A stretch of 64,000 nt of DNA, from contig NZ_JAKIHP010000001.1 of assembly GCF_021608265.1 (NCBI RefSeq), positions 992,001 to 1,056,000 of the forward strand. Direction: 5' to 3'. Shown one piece after another: positions 45,223-53,955 of this stretch; the first letter of the stretch is position 1, and each line of letters starts with the position of its first letter. The DNA comes from Flavobacterium wongokense. GTDB lineage: Bacteria; Bacteroidota; Bacteroidia; Flavobacteriales; Flavobacteriaceae. Position numbers and translations under genes: made by a program. Below the pieces are notes generated by a model. The model was not told where the DNA came from and ran no database searches. It worked only from the letters and a program-made list of their open reading frames with translations.

Positions 45223-47379
45223 TTAGTTTTTCTTCAATAAGACCTTTTCCTGCGTAAATTGGTAAGCTGCATCCAAAAATGCAATCATCTTATTCCAATT
45301 GGCGTTTGGCTCATAGTAATTTTTATAATACTTATTGGTATTAATGATCAGTTGATTTCCTTTCACTTCAGCTTTAGAAGTAAATCCACCTGTTTCGTTT
45401 TCCACCTTTTTATTGAATTTTTCCAAGCCCGAAACCGAATATCCGGCTGGAATCTCCAGAATAATTTCATTGTCAAAAGAACGTGGATAAACCATATAAA
45501 TGTTGTTTTTCCTGTCTTTTTCCTTTTGGTCGATTTCAATTTGGGCCGTCAGCATTTTGCCAATTTCAATCAAATATTTATCGCCTGCCTTTTTGATCAG
45601 ATTGTCTTTTACATTAAAATTCTCTTCAATCTCCAAAGCCGATTTTTTGCCATAACGACCGCTGTTCTTGATTTCCAGTTTGTAATCTTCAACAGCGAAT
45701 TCGAATTCCTCTTCAGCAGATTTTTCAAAAGCTTCCTTCTGTTTGTCCTTCATTTTGTTAATCAAGGCATTTAACTCATTGGTATACTGTTCTTTTTTCT
45801 TTTTGTTTTTTACATATTCCAAAAGCTGGGTTGTGCCATATTTTTTATAATCCTCATAAACAAAATCATAGAAATTGAACTTTTCCTTTTGCTCATTTTC
45901 CTTTAAATGACCCAAATAAGAAGACTCTCTTTTTACCTTAAATCCTGTAAAATCATCCAGTTTTAAAGTGGTTTTGGTTTTATAATTGTTTTCCTGGTAA
46001 GTACTTGACGGAAGCACAACCGTAGACGCATCAGTCACTCGTTTTCCTTTGGAAACTTCCAAAACATAGGCTTTGGAATTCTCTACAGAATAATCAATCT
46101 GATCTGCGCTCGTGTACGGTGAAAAATACTCAAGGTAAACCGGATTTTTAGTATTTACCCTAATCAGTTTGGTAACATTTCCCTGAATCAATAAATCATC
46201 GATGGAACCATTGTATCGAGGCGTTGCCACAATGATATCATAATCAATTTCATTCTTTTTAAGGAAATACATAAAGTAGTTGATAAAGGATTCCTCACGA
46301 CTGAAGAATATCGGGTTACCACCATAATATTCAAAAGGGTAAAAAATCTTAGCGTCATTTACCACAAAAGCCTCAATGTAGCGCGTGTAATATTCGTGTC
46401 GGCAGAAATAGTAAACCTCACGTACTTTCTCTTCTTCACTGGCAAAAGATTTGCCTTTCAGGAAGTCCTTGATTGGGCCTAAATCACCATCTGGAACGAA
46501 CTTCTTGTTGTAATAATCATAGATGTCTTCTTTGGCAACCGTTTTCTTGATTTCCTTTTCGCTTTCAGACAAAAAGCCATCAGCCAGTTTTTCAAATTTC
46601 CCTGAACGGGCAAAAATCACCTGGAACTTATAGCATGGCATTTCTGCGTAAGGGTAAAACCAACGCGGGAATTCATTCTTTTCAATATTCTTTTCGGTCA
46701 GTTCGTAGCTTCTTTCGCCACTGCTTTTGGTTGGGATTTGTTTTAAAGCCGGAGCACCATTATACGTATTGAAATTTACAAAGAAATCATTTTCAGTTTC
46801 CAATGTAATCTTCAAATCCATAGTTGGATAAACATCGCCCAAAGGAGTTTCAACCGCAGCAAAAGTGTAATCATAAACCGATTTGAAAGGCTCAACACTG
46901 TAAAAATAATAGTCGATAATATCACCAACTTCCAGGTTTGGAATCGCCAGCTTTTGCTCGCCATTTACTTCCTTCGCTTCCTTTTCGGTGTCGATTTCAA
47001 TTTCCTTTCCATCAGGTTTAACCACTTTTACCCCAACGAAATTGGTTCCTCTGCGCCAAACAGTTCCATATGCTTTGTTCGAATAGAATTTGTTTTTATA
47101 GGAAAACTGCGAAAACTCGGTTACGGCAGCCTGATCCAAAAGCTTAACCCTTTTTCGGATTGCTGAAGTGTAGGTAACGCTGGCACCAAACTTATGATAG
47201 TTATAATGCTCCCTTTTATGGATGAAGACTGCAGATTCGTTTTTCCATTTATCGGGAATGGAATTGGCTTTTTTGAATTCATCTTTTGGACCCCAAAAAA
47301 AGTCCCGTATTTCTTTTTTATCTTGAGCTATTATCGACGAAGTTACGAATAGCAAAAGCAATAACAATTTGGCTTTCAT
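45223..47379 (-). CDS. DUF3857 protein with degenerate transglutaminase-like domain
   Basis: This 718-residue secreted protein has a signal peptide (1-18, ending SSIIAQ), an N-terminal DUF3857 domain (about 40-300) and a transglutaminase-like region (about 300-430). In the aligned position of the catalytic GDCKG of its neighbour, it reads SREESF, so the nucleophilic cysteine is gone. Charged, helical and beta segments form the rest. It is therefore probably a non-catalytic relative. Its gene starts 12 bases after the stop of the similar gene upstream on the minus strand, so they are likely co-transcribed. Confidence 0.83.
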   Translation of the reverse strand: MKAKLLLLLLFVTSSIIAQDKKEIRDFFWGPKDEFKKANSIPDKWKNESAVFIHKREHYNYHKFGASVTYTSAIRKRVKLLDQAAVTEFSQFSYKNKFYSNKAYGTVWRRGTNFVGVKVVKPDGKEIEIDTEKEAKEVNGEQKLAIPNLEVGDIIDYYFYSVEPFKSVYDYTFAAVETPLGDVYPTMDLKITLETENDFFVNFNTYNGAPALKQIPTKSSGERSYELTEKNIEKNEFPRWFYPYAEMPCYKFQVIFARSGKFEKLADGFLSESEKEIKKTVAKEDIYDYYNKKFVPDGDLGPIKDFLKGKSFASEEEKVREVYYFCRHEYYTRYIEAFVVNDAKIFYPFEYYGGNPIFFSREESFINYFMYFLKKNEIDYDIIVATPRYNGSIDDLLIQGNVTKLIRVNTKNPVYLEYFSPYTSADQIDYSVENSKAYVLEVSKGKRVTDASTVVLPSSTYQENNYKTKTTLKLDDFTGFKVKRESSYLGHLKENEQKEKFNFYDFVYEDYKKYGTTQLLEYVKNKKKKEQYTNELNALINKMKDKQKEAFEKSAEEEFEFAVEDYKLEIKNSGRYGKKSALEIEENFNVKDNLIKKAGDKYLIEIGKMLTAQIEIDQKEKDRKNNIYMVYPRSFDNEIILEIPAGYSVSGLEKFNKKVENETGGFTSKAEVKGNQLIINTNKYYKNYYEPNANWNKMIAFLDAAYQFTQEKVLLKKN

Positions 47380-47391
47380 TTGATTTTGGTT

Positions 47392-49305
47392 TTATTTTGA
47401 TAAGGTAATCTGTTGGTTATAATTTTCAATTAGTTTTTTGTTGAAATCGTTCCACTTCCCAATTTCACCCGCTTTGATGCAGGCGTTTTTGAACAGGAAT
47501 GTTTTTTTATAGACAATTTCTTTTCCGGTGTTTTCGAAACTGATGTTTACGTCGAAATTATTTTCCTTGATGACCAGGTTCGAAGGTATTTTGGTCACCT
47601 TGTAACCATCAGGGATTTTTAAGGTTATTTCGGAATTGAAATAGGTTTTATAATCCATCTCATAATCTACTTTACGGTCTTTTAATTCGAAGCCTTTATA
47701 TTCATTCATAAAATCCAAATCAACATAAATCTCATTGTCAAAAGAAGAAACCTTATTTGAAATCGCAATGCCATAATCAAGCGTCAAAACCGAATCACGG
47801 TTTTTGAAATCGCTTGTCTTCAAATCGTTTACAACAATGTCCTTTTTCTGCCTTGTTAAAAAACCATCAAGGCGTTCTTTCTTTTTATTGGATTCAAAAC
47901 TATTGTAAATGTTCAGGAACTGGGTTTTGCTCTCGCCTAAAAAGCTTTTGTTGCACGTACCAATCATCTTTTCTCCGTCAAGGCTTAATGCGGCTTTGAA
48001 AACCTCTTTATTGGCATCGGCATTTCCGCCTGGTACTTTTTCAATGATACAGTTTTCTCCGTCTTCAATCATGACTTCCTTGTTTTGGATGCGCTCTGCA
48101 TAATCGCCCAAAGAATTGAATTTTTCAGTTCCGTCAAGGTAGATTTTTTTGCCTTTGTAAATCAATGTACAAATCATGTGGTTGTCCACTGCCAAAGATG
48201 GGGTTTTGTAATCGTAGGCAATGTGTTTGGTTCCAATCCAGGTAAGACGCGCGTCAAAACCGGCTAATTTCAGCATTTGCTTAATCAAATTGGCCATTCC
48301 TTTACAATCGCCATATCTTTTTTCGAAAACGTGGTTGGATTCGTCGGGTTTAAATCCGGCAATGCCATCTTCAAAAGCGATGTAACGGATGTTGTCCTGA
48401 ACCCAATAGTAAATGTTCTTGATTTTTTCGTCATCGGTTTTGGCATTTGCCGTAAGCTCCGTAACCTTTGCTTTCATTACATTCGGATCGTCTTTCATCA
48501 TCAATACCAGTGAACGATACCATTTGTACAAATCCTTATAATCCCTGAACAATGGAGTTTTTACATTGTCTTTGGTAAAAGATTTCGCCAGGATTAGGAT
48601 GTGTGGATAAATGTAGCTTCTTCCCGGAGTTTCTTCCTCCTTGTAAACCGCAGGAACATCATCAAATGTATAGGTGATGTGCGTGATGTCTTTTTCCTGA
48701 GAGGATGTTTTGGTGATTTTGTAACCGTCAAAATTCAATTCCTTTAATTCAACTTCAAGCCAGTTTGGAATGTCAAATGAGATTTTTTTCTTTAGGATTG
48801 GATATTCATCATTAAAGTACAAAGCCGTAAAATACTTTACGTCATCATACTTTTTCTGCATTTCGTATTTATAATTGTAGCCCTGGACAGGAAAATCAAC
48901 TGTGATGTATTTTACCTTTGCATCGTTGTAGAACAAATCCTTATCCTTATAATATTCGTCCGTTACCTGAAATTGTGCAGTCTTGTCATTGCGGTATTTC
49001 ATAGAGAAAGTTTCAATGCTCGATTCGCTGTCGTAAAATTCGGCTTTGTGGATATCTGAGCGGTAATTGATGTTCATCAAATTCTCCTTAGAATTGTGAT
49101 TTACAATTACTTTTCCGTCTTTTTTGTTTAAATCAAAGGAAATATAATCACTGCTTTCGAGGATGGCAATGTCATCTTTAGCATAAATTTCGCGTAATTT
49201 TTTTGCCTTCGTAATGTCTTCCGGAGTTGGATCAATGCCCTTTTGCGCCATAGCAGCATTCACAAAAAAGCAAACAGAAACCAACAAAAATTTAATGGTT
49301 TTCAT
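47392..49305 (-). CDS. DUF3857 protein with intact transglutaminase-like triad
   Basis: This 637-residue secreted protein has a signal peptide (1-20, ending AAMAQ) followed by DUF3857 (about 45-250) and a transglutaminase-like core. The Cys-His-Asp triad is Cys334 (RYGDCKG), His376 (VDNHMIC) and Asp391 (YLDGT). Members are thought to act in the periplasm as cysteine proteases or cross-linking enzymes; the substrate is unknown. It and the next gene are a tandem pair that probably arose by duplication. No lipobox or T9SS tail is visible. Confidence 0.87.
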   Translation of the reverse strand: MKTIKFLLVSVCFFVNAAMAQKGIDPTPEDITKAKKLREIYAKDDIAILESSDYISFDLNKKDGKVIVNHNSKENLMNINYRSDIHKAEFYDSESSIETFSMKYRNDKTAQFQVTDEYYKDKDLFYNDAKVKYITVDFPVQGYNYKYEMQKKYDDVKYFTALYFNDEYPILKKKISFDIPNWLEVELKELNFDGYKITKTSSQEKDITHITYTFDDVPAVYKEEETPGRSYIYPHILILAKSFTKDNVKTPLFRDYKDLYKWYRSLVLMMKDDPNVMKAKVTELTANAKTDDEKIKNIYYWVQDNIRYIAFEDGIAGFKPDESNHVFEKRYGDCKGMANLIKQMLKLAGFDARLTWIGTKHIAYDYKTPSLAVDNHMICTLIYKGKKIYLDGTEKFNSLGDYAERIQNKEVMIEDGENCIIEKVPGGNADANKEVFKAALSLDGEKMIGTCNKSFLGESKTQFLNIYNSFESNKKKERLDGFLTRQKKDIVVNDLKTSDFKNRDSVLTLDYGIAISNKVSSFDNEIYVDLDFMNEYKGFELKDRKVDYEMDYKTYFNSEITLKIPDGYKVTKIPSNLVIKENNFDVNISFENTGKEIVYKKTFLFKNACIKAGEIGKWNDFNKKLIENYNQQITLSK

Positions 49306-49356
49306 TTTACAGAATTTTTGGAAATATACTGCTTTTTTTAAATAAAAAAAGGGGTA

Positions 49357-49866
49357 CTATAAAAACAACGCTTTTAATTCGGTTGCGTCGTGCGGTTTCA
49401 TTTTTCCGGCAAGGACCAAACTCAGTTGTTTTCTGCGCAAAGCTGCGTCAAACCTCAATTTTTCTTCTTCAGTCTGAGGCTCAATTTGTGGCACCGGAAC
49501 AGGATTTCCAGTTTCATCAACCGCAACAAAAGTATAGATGGCTTCGTTTGCCTTCGTTTTATTCCCTGATTCACGGTCTTCAATCCAAACATCAAGGAAG
49601 ATTTCCATAGAGGATGTAAACGCACGGGACACTTTCGCTTCAACAGTTACAACGCTTCCCAAAGGAATCGCACGATTGAAAGCAACGTGGTTTACCGAAG
49701 CAGTAACCGTAATCCTTCGGGAATGCCTTCGTGCTGCAATGCTCGCTGCCCTGTCCATTCGTGCCAGCAATTCGCCGCCAAAAAGATTATTCAATGGATT
49801 GGTTTCACTTGGCAAAACCAAATCGGTTAAAATGGTATGTGATTCTGAAGGAAATTTTGGGCTCAT
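49357..49866 (-). CDS. Acyl-CoA thioesterase (hot-dog fold)
   Basis: This 169-residue protein starts at ATG 49866 (MSPKFPSES); a longer frame from 49899 would include a promoter box. It has the HotDog helix region LFGGELLARMDRAASIAARRHS and strands ITVTASVNHVAFNRAIPLGSVVTVEAKV, fitting YciA/BFIT-type hydrolases that cleave acyl-CoA. The substrate range is unknown. It is in the same direction as the DUF3857 pair downstream of it, but 51 bases of A/T-rich sequence separate the two. Confidence 0.88.
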   Translation of the reverse strand: MSPKFPSESHTILTDLVLPSETNPLNNLFGGELLARMDRAASIAARRHSRRITVTASVNHVAFNRAIPLGSVVTVEAKVSRAFTSSMEIFLDVWIEDRESGNKTKANEAIYTFVAVDETGNPVPVPQIEPQTEEEKLRFDAALRRKQLSLVLAGKMKPHDATELKALFL

Positions 49867-49877
49867 ACTTTTTTTTG

Positions 49878-49885
49878 CAAAGGTA
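49878..49885 (-). promoter_or_regulatory. Putative -7 promoter box for the thioesterase gene
   Basis: On the minus strand this reads TACCTTTG (TAnnTTTG), 11 bases before ATG 49866. It makes the upstream start at 49899 unlikely. No matching -33 element is seen. Confidence 0.5.
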
Positions 49886-49894
49886 ATGAGCCTA

Positions 49895-49920
49895 AACAAA
49901 AAATCCCGTTTTCACGGGAT
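49895..49920 (-). terminator. Rho-independent terminator after the HU-CCDC81/SPOR gene
   Basis: The stem ATCCCGT (49903-49909)/ACGGGAT (49914-49920) is followed on the minus strand by TTTTTTG. It starts 5 bases beyond the stop at 49925 and isolates that gene from the thioesterase gene. Confidence 0.85.
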
Positions 49921-49924
49921 AATT

Positions 49925-50872
49925 TTATTGTTCCTGTATCAAAAGCCAGGCATCTTTGTTATCTAACTTATGAATGTCTTTCATAGCCTGCTGTGCATCG
50001 GTATAACTTGGATAACTTCCATACAACACCGGGAATAATCCGTGTTTGTTTGGCGCAAGCCTTATAGCTTTAAATCCTAATTTGAGTAATCTCTGATAAT
50101 GTTCTTCTGCATTGCTTTCAATCCTAAAAACACCGGCAACTACATGGTACGGCATTTTTTCAGCAGGAACGGTTAAGGTCACAGACGGCAATGGATTTGA
50201 AATATAAAATGTTGCTTCCTGAATCTTTTGGTTTACTTTTTTCTGAACGTTGGTTTGTACCAAAAGTGTTTCTTCGGCAATTTTCTTTTCGTAGAATTTG
50301 TACCCTACAGTTCCGGCAATACCGGCTGAAAGCAGGAATACCGCAGCATATTTCAGGAATGAATAATTTCTTTTCTTTTCAGGAGTGAAGATTATCGGAG
50401 CCTGTTCTTCGAGTTGTTCTACTTCCTCTTTGTAGGTTTCACGTAAGACTTCACGCTTTACAGCCGGAGAAATAAAGGAACTCAGTCCAAAAGATTCCTT
50501 CAGGTAATTGATTTGGTCCACCGGAACAAAAACAATGTTCTTTTCCGAATTCAATGAAAAATCACCGATATTCTTGATAGAGAAATTCCCAAATTCCTGA
50601 ATCTTGGTTTTCCAATGCGACACCTCATTCTGGATTGCATTTACTGCAACTTCATAAGAGATTTTTTCGGCTTCCGCCAAATGATTAGCCAATAAACCAT
50701 CATTGTTTTTGATGAATGGATTAAAGGAAACCATCTTTTTAGGAGGATAAAATGAATGCGAGCTTTCGTCCAATTGTGCCGACTGGAATTCCGTCAGGAA
50801 CGCACCAAATCCTGGTACGGTAACACATTGATAACGATATAATAATTGGGAAATGTATTGCTCAATCTTCAT
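49925..50872 (-). CDS. HU-CCDC81 and SPOR domain protein
   Basis: This 315-residue protein has an N-terminal HU-like (CCDC81-type) domain (about 1-125, with MKIEQYISQLLYRYQCVTVPGFGAFLTE). A membrane helix follows (about 172-191), then a periplasmic linker and a C-terminal SPOR domain (about 238-312, with YHVVAGVFRIESNA). SPOR domains bind denuded peptidoglycan at the septum, while the HU fold faces the cytoplasm. The protein could therefore link the chromosome or another cytoplasmic partner to the division site. The gene has its own promoter and terminator. Confidence 0.9.
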   Translation of the reverse strand: MKIEQYISQLLYRYQCVTVPGFGAFLTEFQSAQLDESSHSFYPPKKMVSFNPFIKNNDGLLANHLAEAEKISYEVAVNAIQNEVSHWKTKIQEFGNFSIKNIGDFSLNSEKNIVFVPVDQINYLKESFGLSSFISPAVKREVLRETYKEEVEQLEEQAPIIFTPEKKRNYSFLKYAAVFLLSAGIAGTVGYKFYEKKIAEETLLVQTNVQKKVNQKIQEATFYISNPLPSVTLTVPAEKMPYHVVAGVFRIESNAEEHYQRLLKLGFKAIRLAPNKHGLFPVLYGSYPSYTDAQQAMKDIHKLDNKDAWLLIQEQ

Positions 50873-50877
50873 GTGAA

Positions 50878-50906
50878 CAAATTTAGAGAAACAATAGTAG
50901 TATCAA
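50878..50906 (-). promoter_or_regulatory. Promoter of the HU-CCDC81/SPOR gene
   Basis: On the minus strand TTG (50904-50906), an 18-base spacer and TAAATTTG (50878-50885) match the Bacteroidota promoter closely. The -7 box ends only 5 bases before the start codon, so the message would be nearly or fully leaderless. Confidence 0.7.
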
Positions 50907-50973
50907 AAAATTATTCACAATTTTTATTAACAATCCCAAGAAAAAATTCTTATTTTCGTAGTAAATTACTTAT

Positions 50974-52077
50974 ATGGACTCAACTGAACTTTTGAACGTT
51001 TTAGCCTTATTGAAAGTGGAGGGCGTTGGAGATGTTGTGGCTAAAAAACTGATAAACCACTGCGGTTCAGCTTCGAATGTTTTGAATTCGAAAGCGAGTC
51101 AGTTGAAGTCAATCGACGGTATTGGTGATTTTTTGATTAAAAACCTGAAGGATAAAACCATTTTCGAAAAGGCAGCACAGGAATTAAAATACATTGAAAG
51201 TGAAAAAATCAAGCTGCTTTTTTATCAGGACGTAAATTACCCTGATCGATTAAAACACTGTATTGATGGACCGGTTTTGCTTTTTGCATCGGGCAATTTA
51301 AATCTGGATAACAGGAAAATAATCAGCATTGTCGGCACACGCCAAATTACTTCTCACGGAATGGATTTCTGCAGGCAGTTGATAGCCGATTTGGCAATTT
51401 TCAATCCAATAATCGTCAGCGGATTTGCTTATGGTGTTGACATTGTTGCGCATCAGGCCGCAATGGAAAATAACCTGCAAACCATTGGAGTTTTGGCGCA
51501 TGGTCTGAATCAGATTTATCCCAAAACACACAAGAAATACGTTGCCAAAATGGAACAGAATGGAGGATTCCTAACTGAATTTTGGAGCAGTTCCAACCCC
51601 GAAAAGGAAAATTTTGTCAAACGAAACCGCATAGTTGCCGGAATGAGCGAAGCCACAATTGTAATTGAAAGTGCCGAAAAAGGAGGCTCATTAATCACGG
51701 CAATGATTGCCAATGATTACAACCGCGATGTGTTTGCAGTGCCGGGAAGAACCACGGATAGATTTAGCTCAGGCTGTAATAATCTAATCAAAACGCAACG
51801 CGCCAACCTGATGACTTCGGCGGCAGATTTGATTTATATTTTGAATTGGGAATTGGAAGCAAAAGAAACGCGTCCCATTCAAAAACAATTATTTGTAAGT
51901 TTGGATAATGACGAGCAAAAAGTCTACAACTATCTTCAAAAACAGGGAAAGCAATTACTCGACATCATAGCATTGGAATGCGATTTCCCGATTTTCAGGA
52001 TTTCAACCTTGCTTTTAAATATGGAACTCAAAGGTGTTGTAAGGCCATTGCCCGGAAAACTGTTTGAAGCGGTTTAA
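50974..52077 (+). CDS. dprA: DNA-processing protein DprA
   Basis: This 367-residue protein has an N-terminal helix-hairpin-helix-like region (about 1-60), the Rossmann DprA domain with GTRQITSHG (121-129), SGFAYGVDIVAH (149-160), NRIVAGMSEATIVIESAEKGGSLITA and VPGR, and a C-terminal winged-helix-like part (about 305-365). DprA binds incoming single-stranded DNA and loads RecA in transformation; recA is about 4.6 kb downstream, on the opposite strand. It ends just before trpS (0-base gap, convergent). Confidence 0.93.
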   Translation: MDSTELLNVLALLKVEGVGDVVAKKLINHCGSASNVLNSKASQLKSIDGIGDFLIKNLKDKTIFEKAAQELKYIESEKIKLLFYQDVNYPDRLKHCIDGPVLLFASGNLNLDNRKIISIVGTRQITSHGMDFCRQLIADLAIFNPIIVSGFAYGVDIVAHQAAMENNLQTIGVLAHGLNQIYPKTHKKYVAKMEQNGGFLTEFWSSSNPEKENFVKRNRIVAGMSEATIVIESAEKGGSLITAMIANDYNRDVFAVPGRTTDRFSSGCNNLIKTQRANLMTSAADLIYILNWELEAKETRPIQKQLFVSLDNDEQKVYNYLQKQGKQLLDIIALECDFPIFRISTLLLNMELKGVVRPLPGKLFEAV

Positions 52078-53055
52078 TTATTCAAATCCCAATTTAACCC
52101 TGACTTTCTGTAAAACATCATCAGCTACTTTTCCGGCTTTTGCAGCACCTTGTTTTAGCAAAACATCCACTTCCGCAAGATTGCTCATATAGTAATTGTA
52201 TTTTTCACGTTCGGTTTTGAAGTTCGTGATAATCAATTCAAACAATTCCTGTTTGGCATGACCGTAACCAAAATCACGATTTACATTTTCATATTTCGTT
52301 CTCATTTGGGCAATCTGTTCTGCGTTTGCCAATAATTTATACAGCCCAAATATTTTACACGTATCCGGATTTTTTGGTTCTTCCAATGGCGTGCTGTCGG
52401 TTTCAATCGTCATGATTTGTTTGCGCAAAGCTTTATCATCGAGGAAAATGTTGATGATATTTCCACGGGATTTACTCATTTTCTGGCCATCAGTTCCGGG
52501 AATATACATGGTGTCTTCCTGAACTTTAGCTTCAGGAATGACAAAGGTTTCCCCCATTTGGTGATTGAATCGCGAAGCCACATCGCGTGTAATTTCGATA
52601 TGCTGCAACTGGTCTTTTCCAACCGGGACAAAATTGGCATCATACAATAAGATGTCCGCAGCCATTAACATTGGGTACGAAAACAAACCGGCATTTACAT
52701 CGTCCAATCGATCAGCCTTATCCTTAAAGGAATGTGCCAAAGTCAAACGCTGAAAAGGGAAGAAGCAACTCAAATACCAGGACAATTCCGCTGTCTGGGG
52801 AACGTCGCTCTGACGGTAAAAAATCACTTTGTTGATATCCAAACCACAAGCAAGCCAAACAGAGGCTGTACTGTATGTGTTTTGACGAAGCTCATCTCCA
52901 TTTTTAATCTGCGTTACCGAATGCAAATCGGCAATGAACAAAAACGATTCGTTGGCTGGATTCTTCGATAGTTCAATAGCAGGCAGAATGGCGCCCAATA
53001 AATTCCCTAAATGTGGTGTTCCGGTACTTTGGATTCCGGTTAATATTTTTGACAT
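52078..53055 (-). CDS. trpS: Tryptophanyl-tRNA synthetase
   Basis: This 325-residue class I synthetase starts at ATG 53055 (MSKILTGIQSTGTPHLGN); an upstream ATG at 53106 would add 17 residues upstream of the promoter box. The HIGH-like motif is PHLGN and the KMSKS motif is GQKMSKSRGN. The conserved DLHSVT and VPVGKDQLQHIE segments also match. It charges tRNA-Trp in the cytoplasm. A short divergent region separates it from the acyltransferase gene. Confidence 0.96.
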   Translation of the reverse strand: MSKILTGIQSTGTPHLGNLLGAILPAIELSKNPANESFLFIADLHSVTQIKNGDELRQNTYSTASVWLACGLDINKVIFYRQSDVPQTAELSWYLSCFFPFQRLTLAHSFKDKADRLDDVNAGLFSYPMLMAADILLYDANFVPVGKDQLQHIEITRDVASRFNHQMGETFVIPEAKVQEDTMYIPGTDGQKMSKSRGNIINIFLDDKALRKQIMTIETDSTPLEEPKNPDTCKIFGLYKLLANAEQIAQMRTKYENVNRDFGYGHAKQELFELIITNFKTEREKYNYYMSNLAEVDVLLKQGAAKAGKVADDVLQKVRVKLGFE

Positions 53056-53075
53056 CTTCAGTTTTTTTCTAGTCG

Positions 53076-53083
53076 CAAAGTTA
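53076..53083 (-). promoter_or_regulatory. Putative -7 promoter box for trpS
   Basis: On the minus strand this reads TAACTTTG, matching TAnnTTTG, 20 bases before the chosen trpS ATG. No TTG lies at the usual -33 spacing. Confidence 0.45.
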
Positions 53084-53115
53084 AACCTTTGTATCAAAAA
53101 TTGCATACGTTTCCT

Positions 53116-53123
53116 TACTTTTG
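53116..53123 (+). promoter_or_regulatory. Putative -7 promoter box 4 bases from the acyltransferase start
   Basis: TACTTTTG matches TAnnTTTG, and only 4 bases separate it from ATG 53128. A TTG about 24 bases upstream could be a weak -33 element. Transcription would start at or next to the ATG, suggesting a leaderless message. Confidence 0.5.
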
Positions 53124-53127
53124 ACAG

Positions 53128-53868
53128 ATGAGAGCACTGAAAATTGTTTTTTGGACACTTTATCGCATTTGGTTCTACATACTAATGGCGATTCCGATAA
53201 TCGTCATGTTCCCATTTCTTTTTATTTCAATACTTTCGGAAAGATGGTATCCTTATTTCTTTGTCATGGCAAGGATTTGGGCCAAATTCATTTTGCTTGG
53301 AATGGGATTTTTCCCAAAAGTGGAAACCGAGCAGGAAATCGTCGAAGGCAAAAGTTATATGTTTGTCTCCAATCACACTTCAATGACCGATATCATGCTG
53401 ATGCTTTCGGTAGTTAAGAATCCCTTTGTTTTTGTGGGCAAAAAGGAATTGGCTAACATTCCGCTCTTTGGATTTTTTTACAAACGAACCTGTATTCTGG
53501 TCGACAGGAAAAGCTCTAAAAGCAGAATGGCGGTTTTTGAAAGAGCACAGAAACGTTTGAATCAAGGGTTGAGTATCTGCATTTTCCCCGAAGGCGGAGT
53601 TCCCGATGACGAATCTGTATTGCTGGATGAGTTTAAGGATGGAGCTTTTCGCTTGGCAATTGACCATCACATTCCAATTGTTCCGTTGACTTTTGCCGAT
53701 AACAAAAAACGATTTTCCTATACCTTCTTTAGTGGAAGCCCGGGTGAAATGAGAGTGAAAATCCATCATTTTTTTGATACCAAAGATGCTACTACTGAAT
53801 ACAAAAAGACTTTAAAGGCATCTGTCCGTGAAGTCATCCTAAAACAACTTGAGGCATTCCATAAATAA
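53128..53868 (+). CDS. 1-acyl-sn-glycerol-3-phosphate acyltransferase (PlsC-like)
   Basis: This 246-residue protein has an N-terminal membrane helix (about 10-35) and the PlsC motifs: catalytic NHTSMTD (His83, Asp88), a later glycerol-phosphate-binding FPEGGVPDDE, and a VPLTF motif. It would acylate lysophosphatidate to phosphatidate at the inner membrane. It is divergent from trpS and followed by a bidirectional terminator. A second PlsC-like gene lies at 57943. Confidence 0.9.
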   Translation: MRALKIVFWTLYRIWFYILMAIPIIVMFPFLFISILSERWYPYFFVMARIWAKFILLGMGFFPKVETEQEIVEGKSYMFVSNHTSMTDIMLMLSVVKNPFVFVGKKELANIPLFGFFYKRTCILVDRKSSKSRMAVFERAQKRLNQGLSICIFPEGGVPDDESVLLDEFKDGAFRLAIDHHIPIVPLTFADNKKRFSYTFFSGSPGEMRVKIHHFFDTKDATTEYKKTLKASVREVILKQLEAFHK

Positions 53869-53902
53869 AAAAGAGTCCCTAACCTTGGAACTCTTTTTCA
53901 GC
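53867..53902. terminator. Probable bidirectional terminator after the acyltransferase and beta-barrel genes
   Basis: AAAAAGAGTCC and GGAACTCTTTTT form a stem with one bulged base around CTAACCTT, with T's on the plus side and A's (T's on minus) on the other. It lies between two convergent genes. Confidence 0.75.
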
Positions 53903-53955
53903 TATTACTCGGAAGCAATAACATCACCTTAACTAATTTTAAACATAGTAACAAA

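Noticed and set aside
45259..45774. 171-residue plus-strand open frame opposite the DUF3857 gene
   Set aside because: It is antisense to a well-supported coding region, has an implausible Phe/Ile-rich composition and shows no domain. It is a shadow of the codon use on the other strand.
49538..49966. 142-residue plus-strand frame opposite the thioesterase gene
   Set aside because: It runs through the thioesterase gene, its promoter box and the terminator of the next gene, so it is not a credible coding region.
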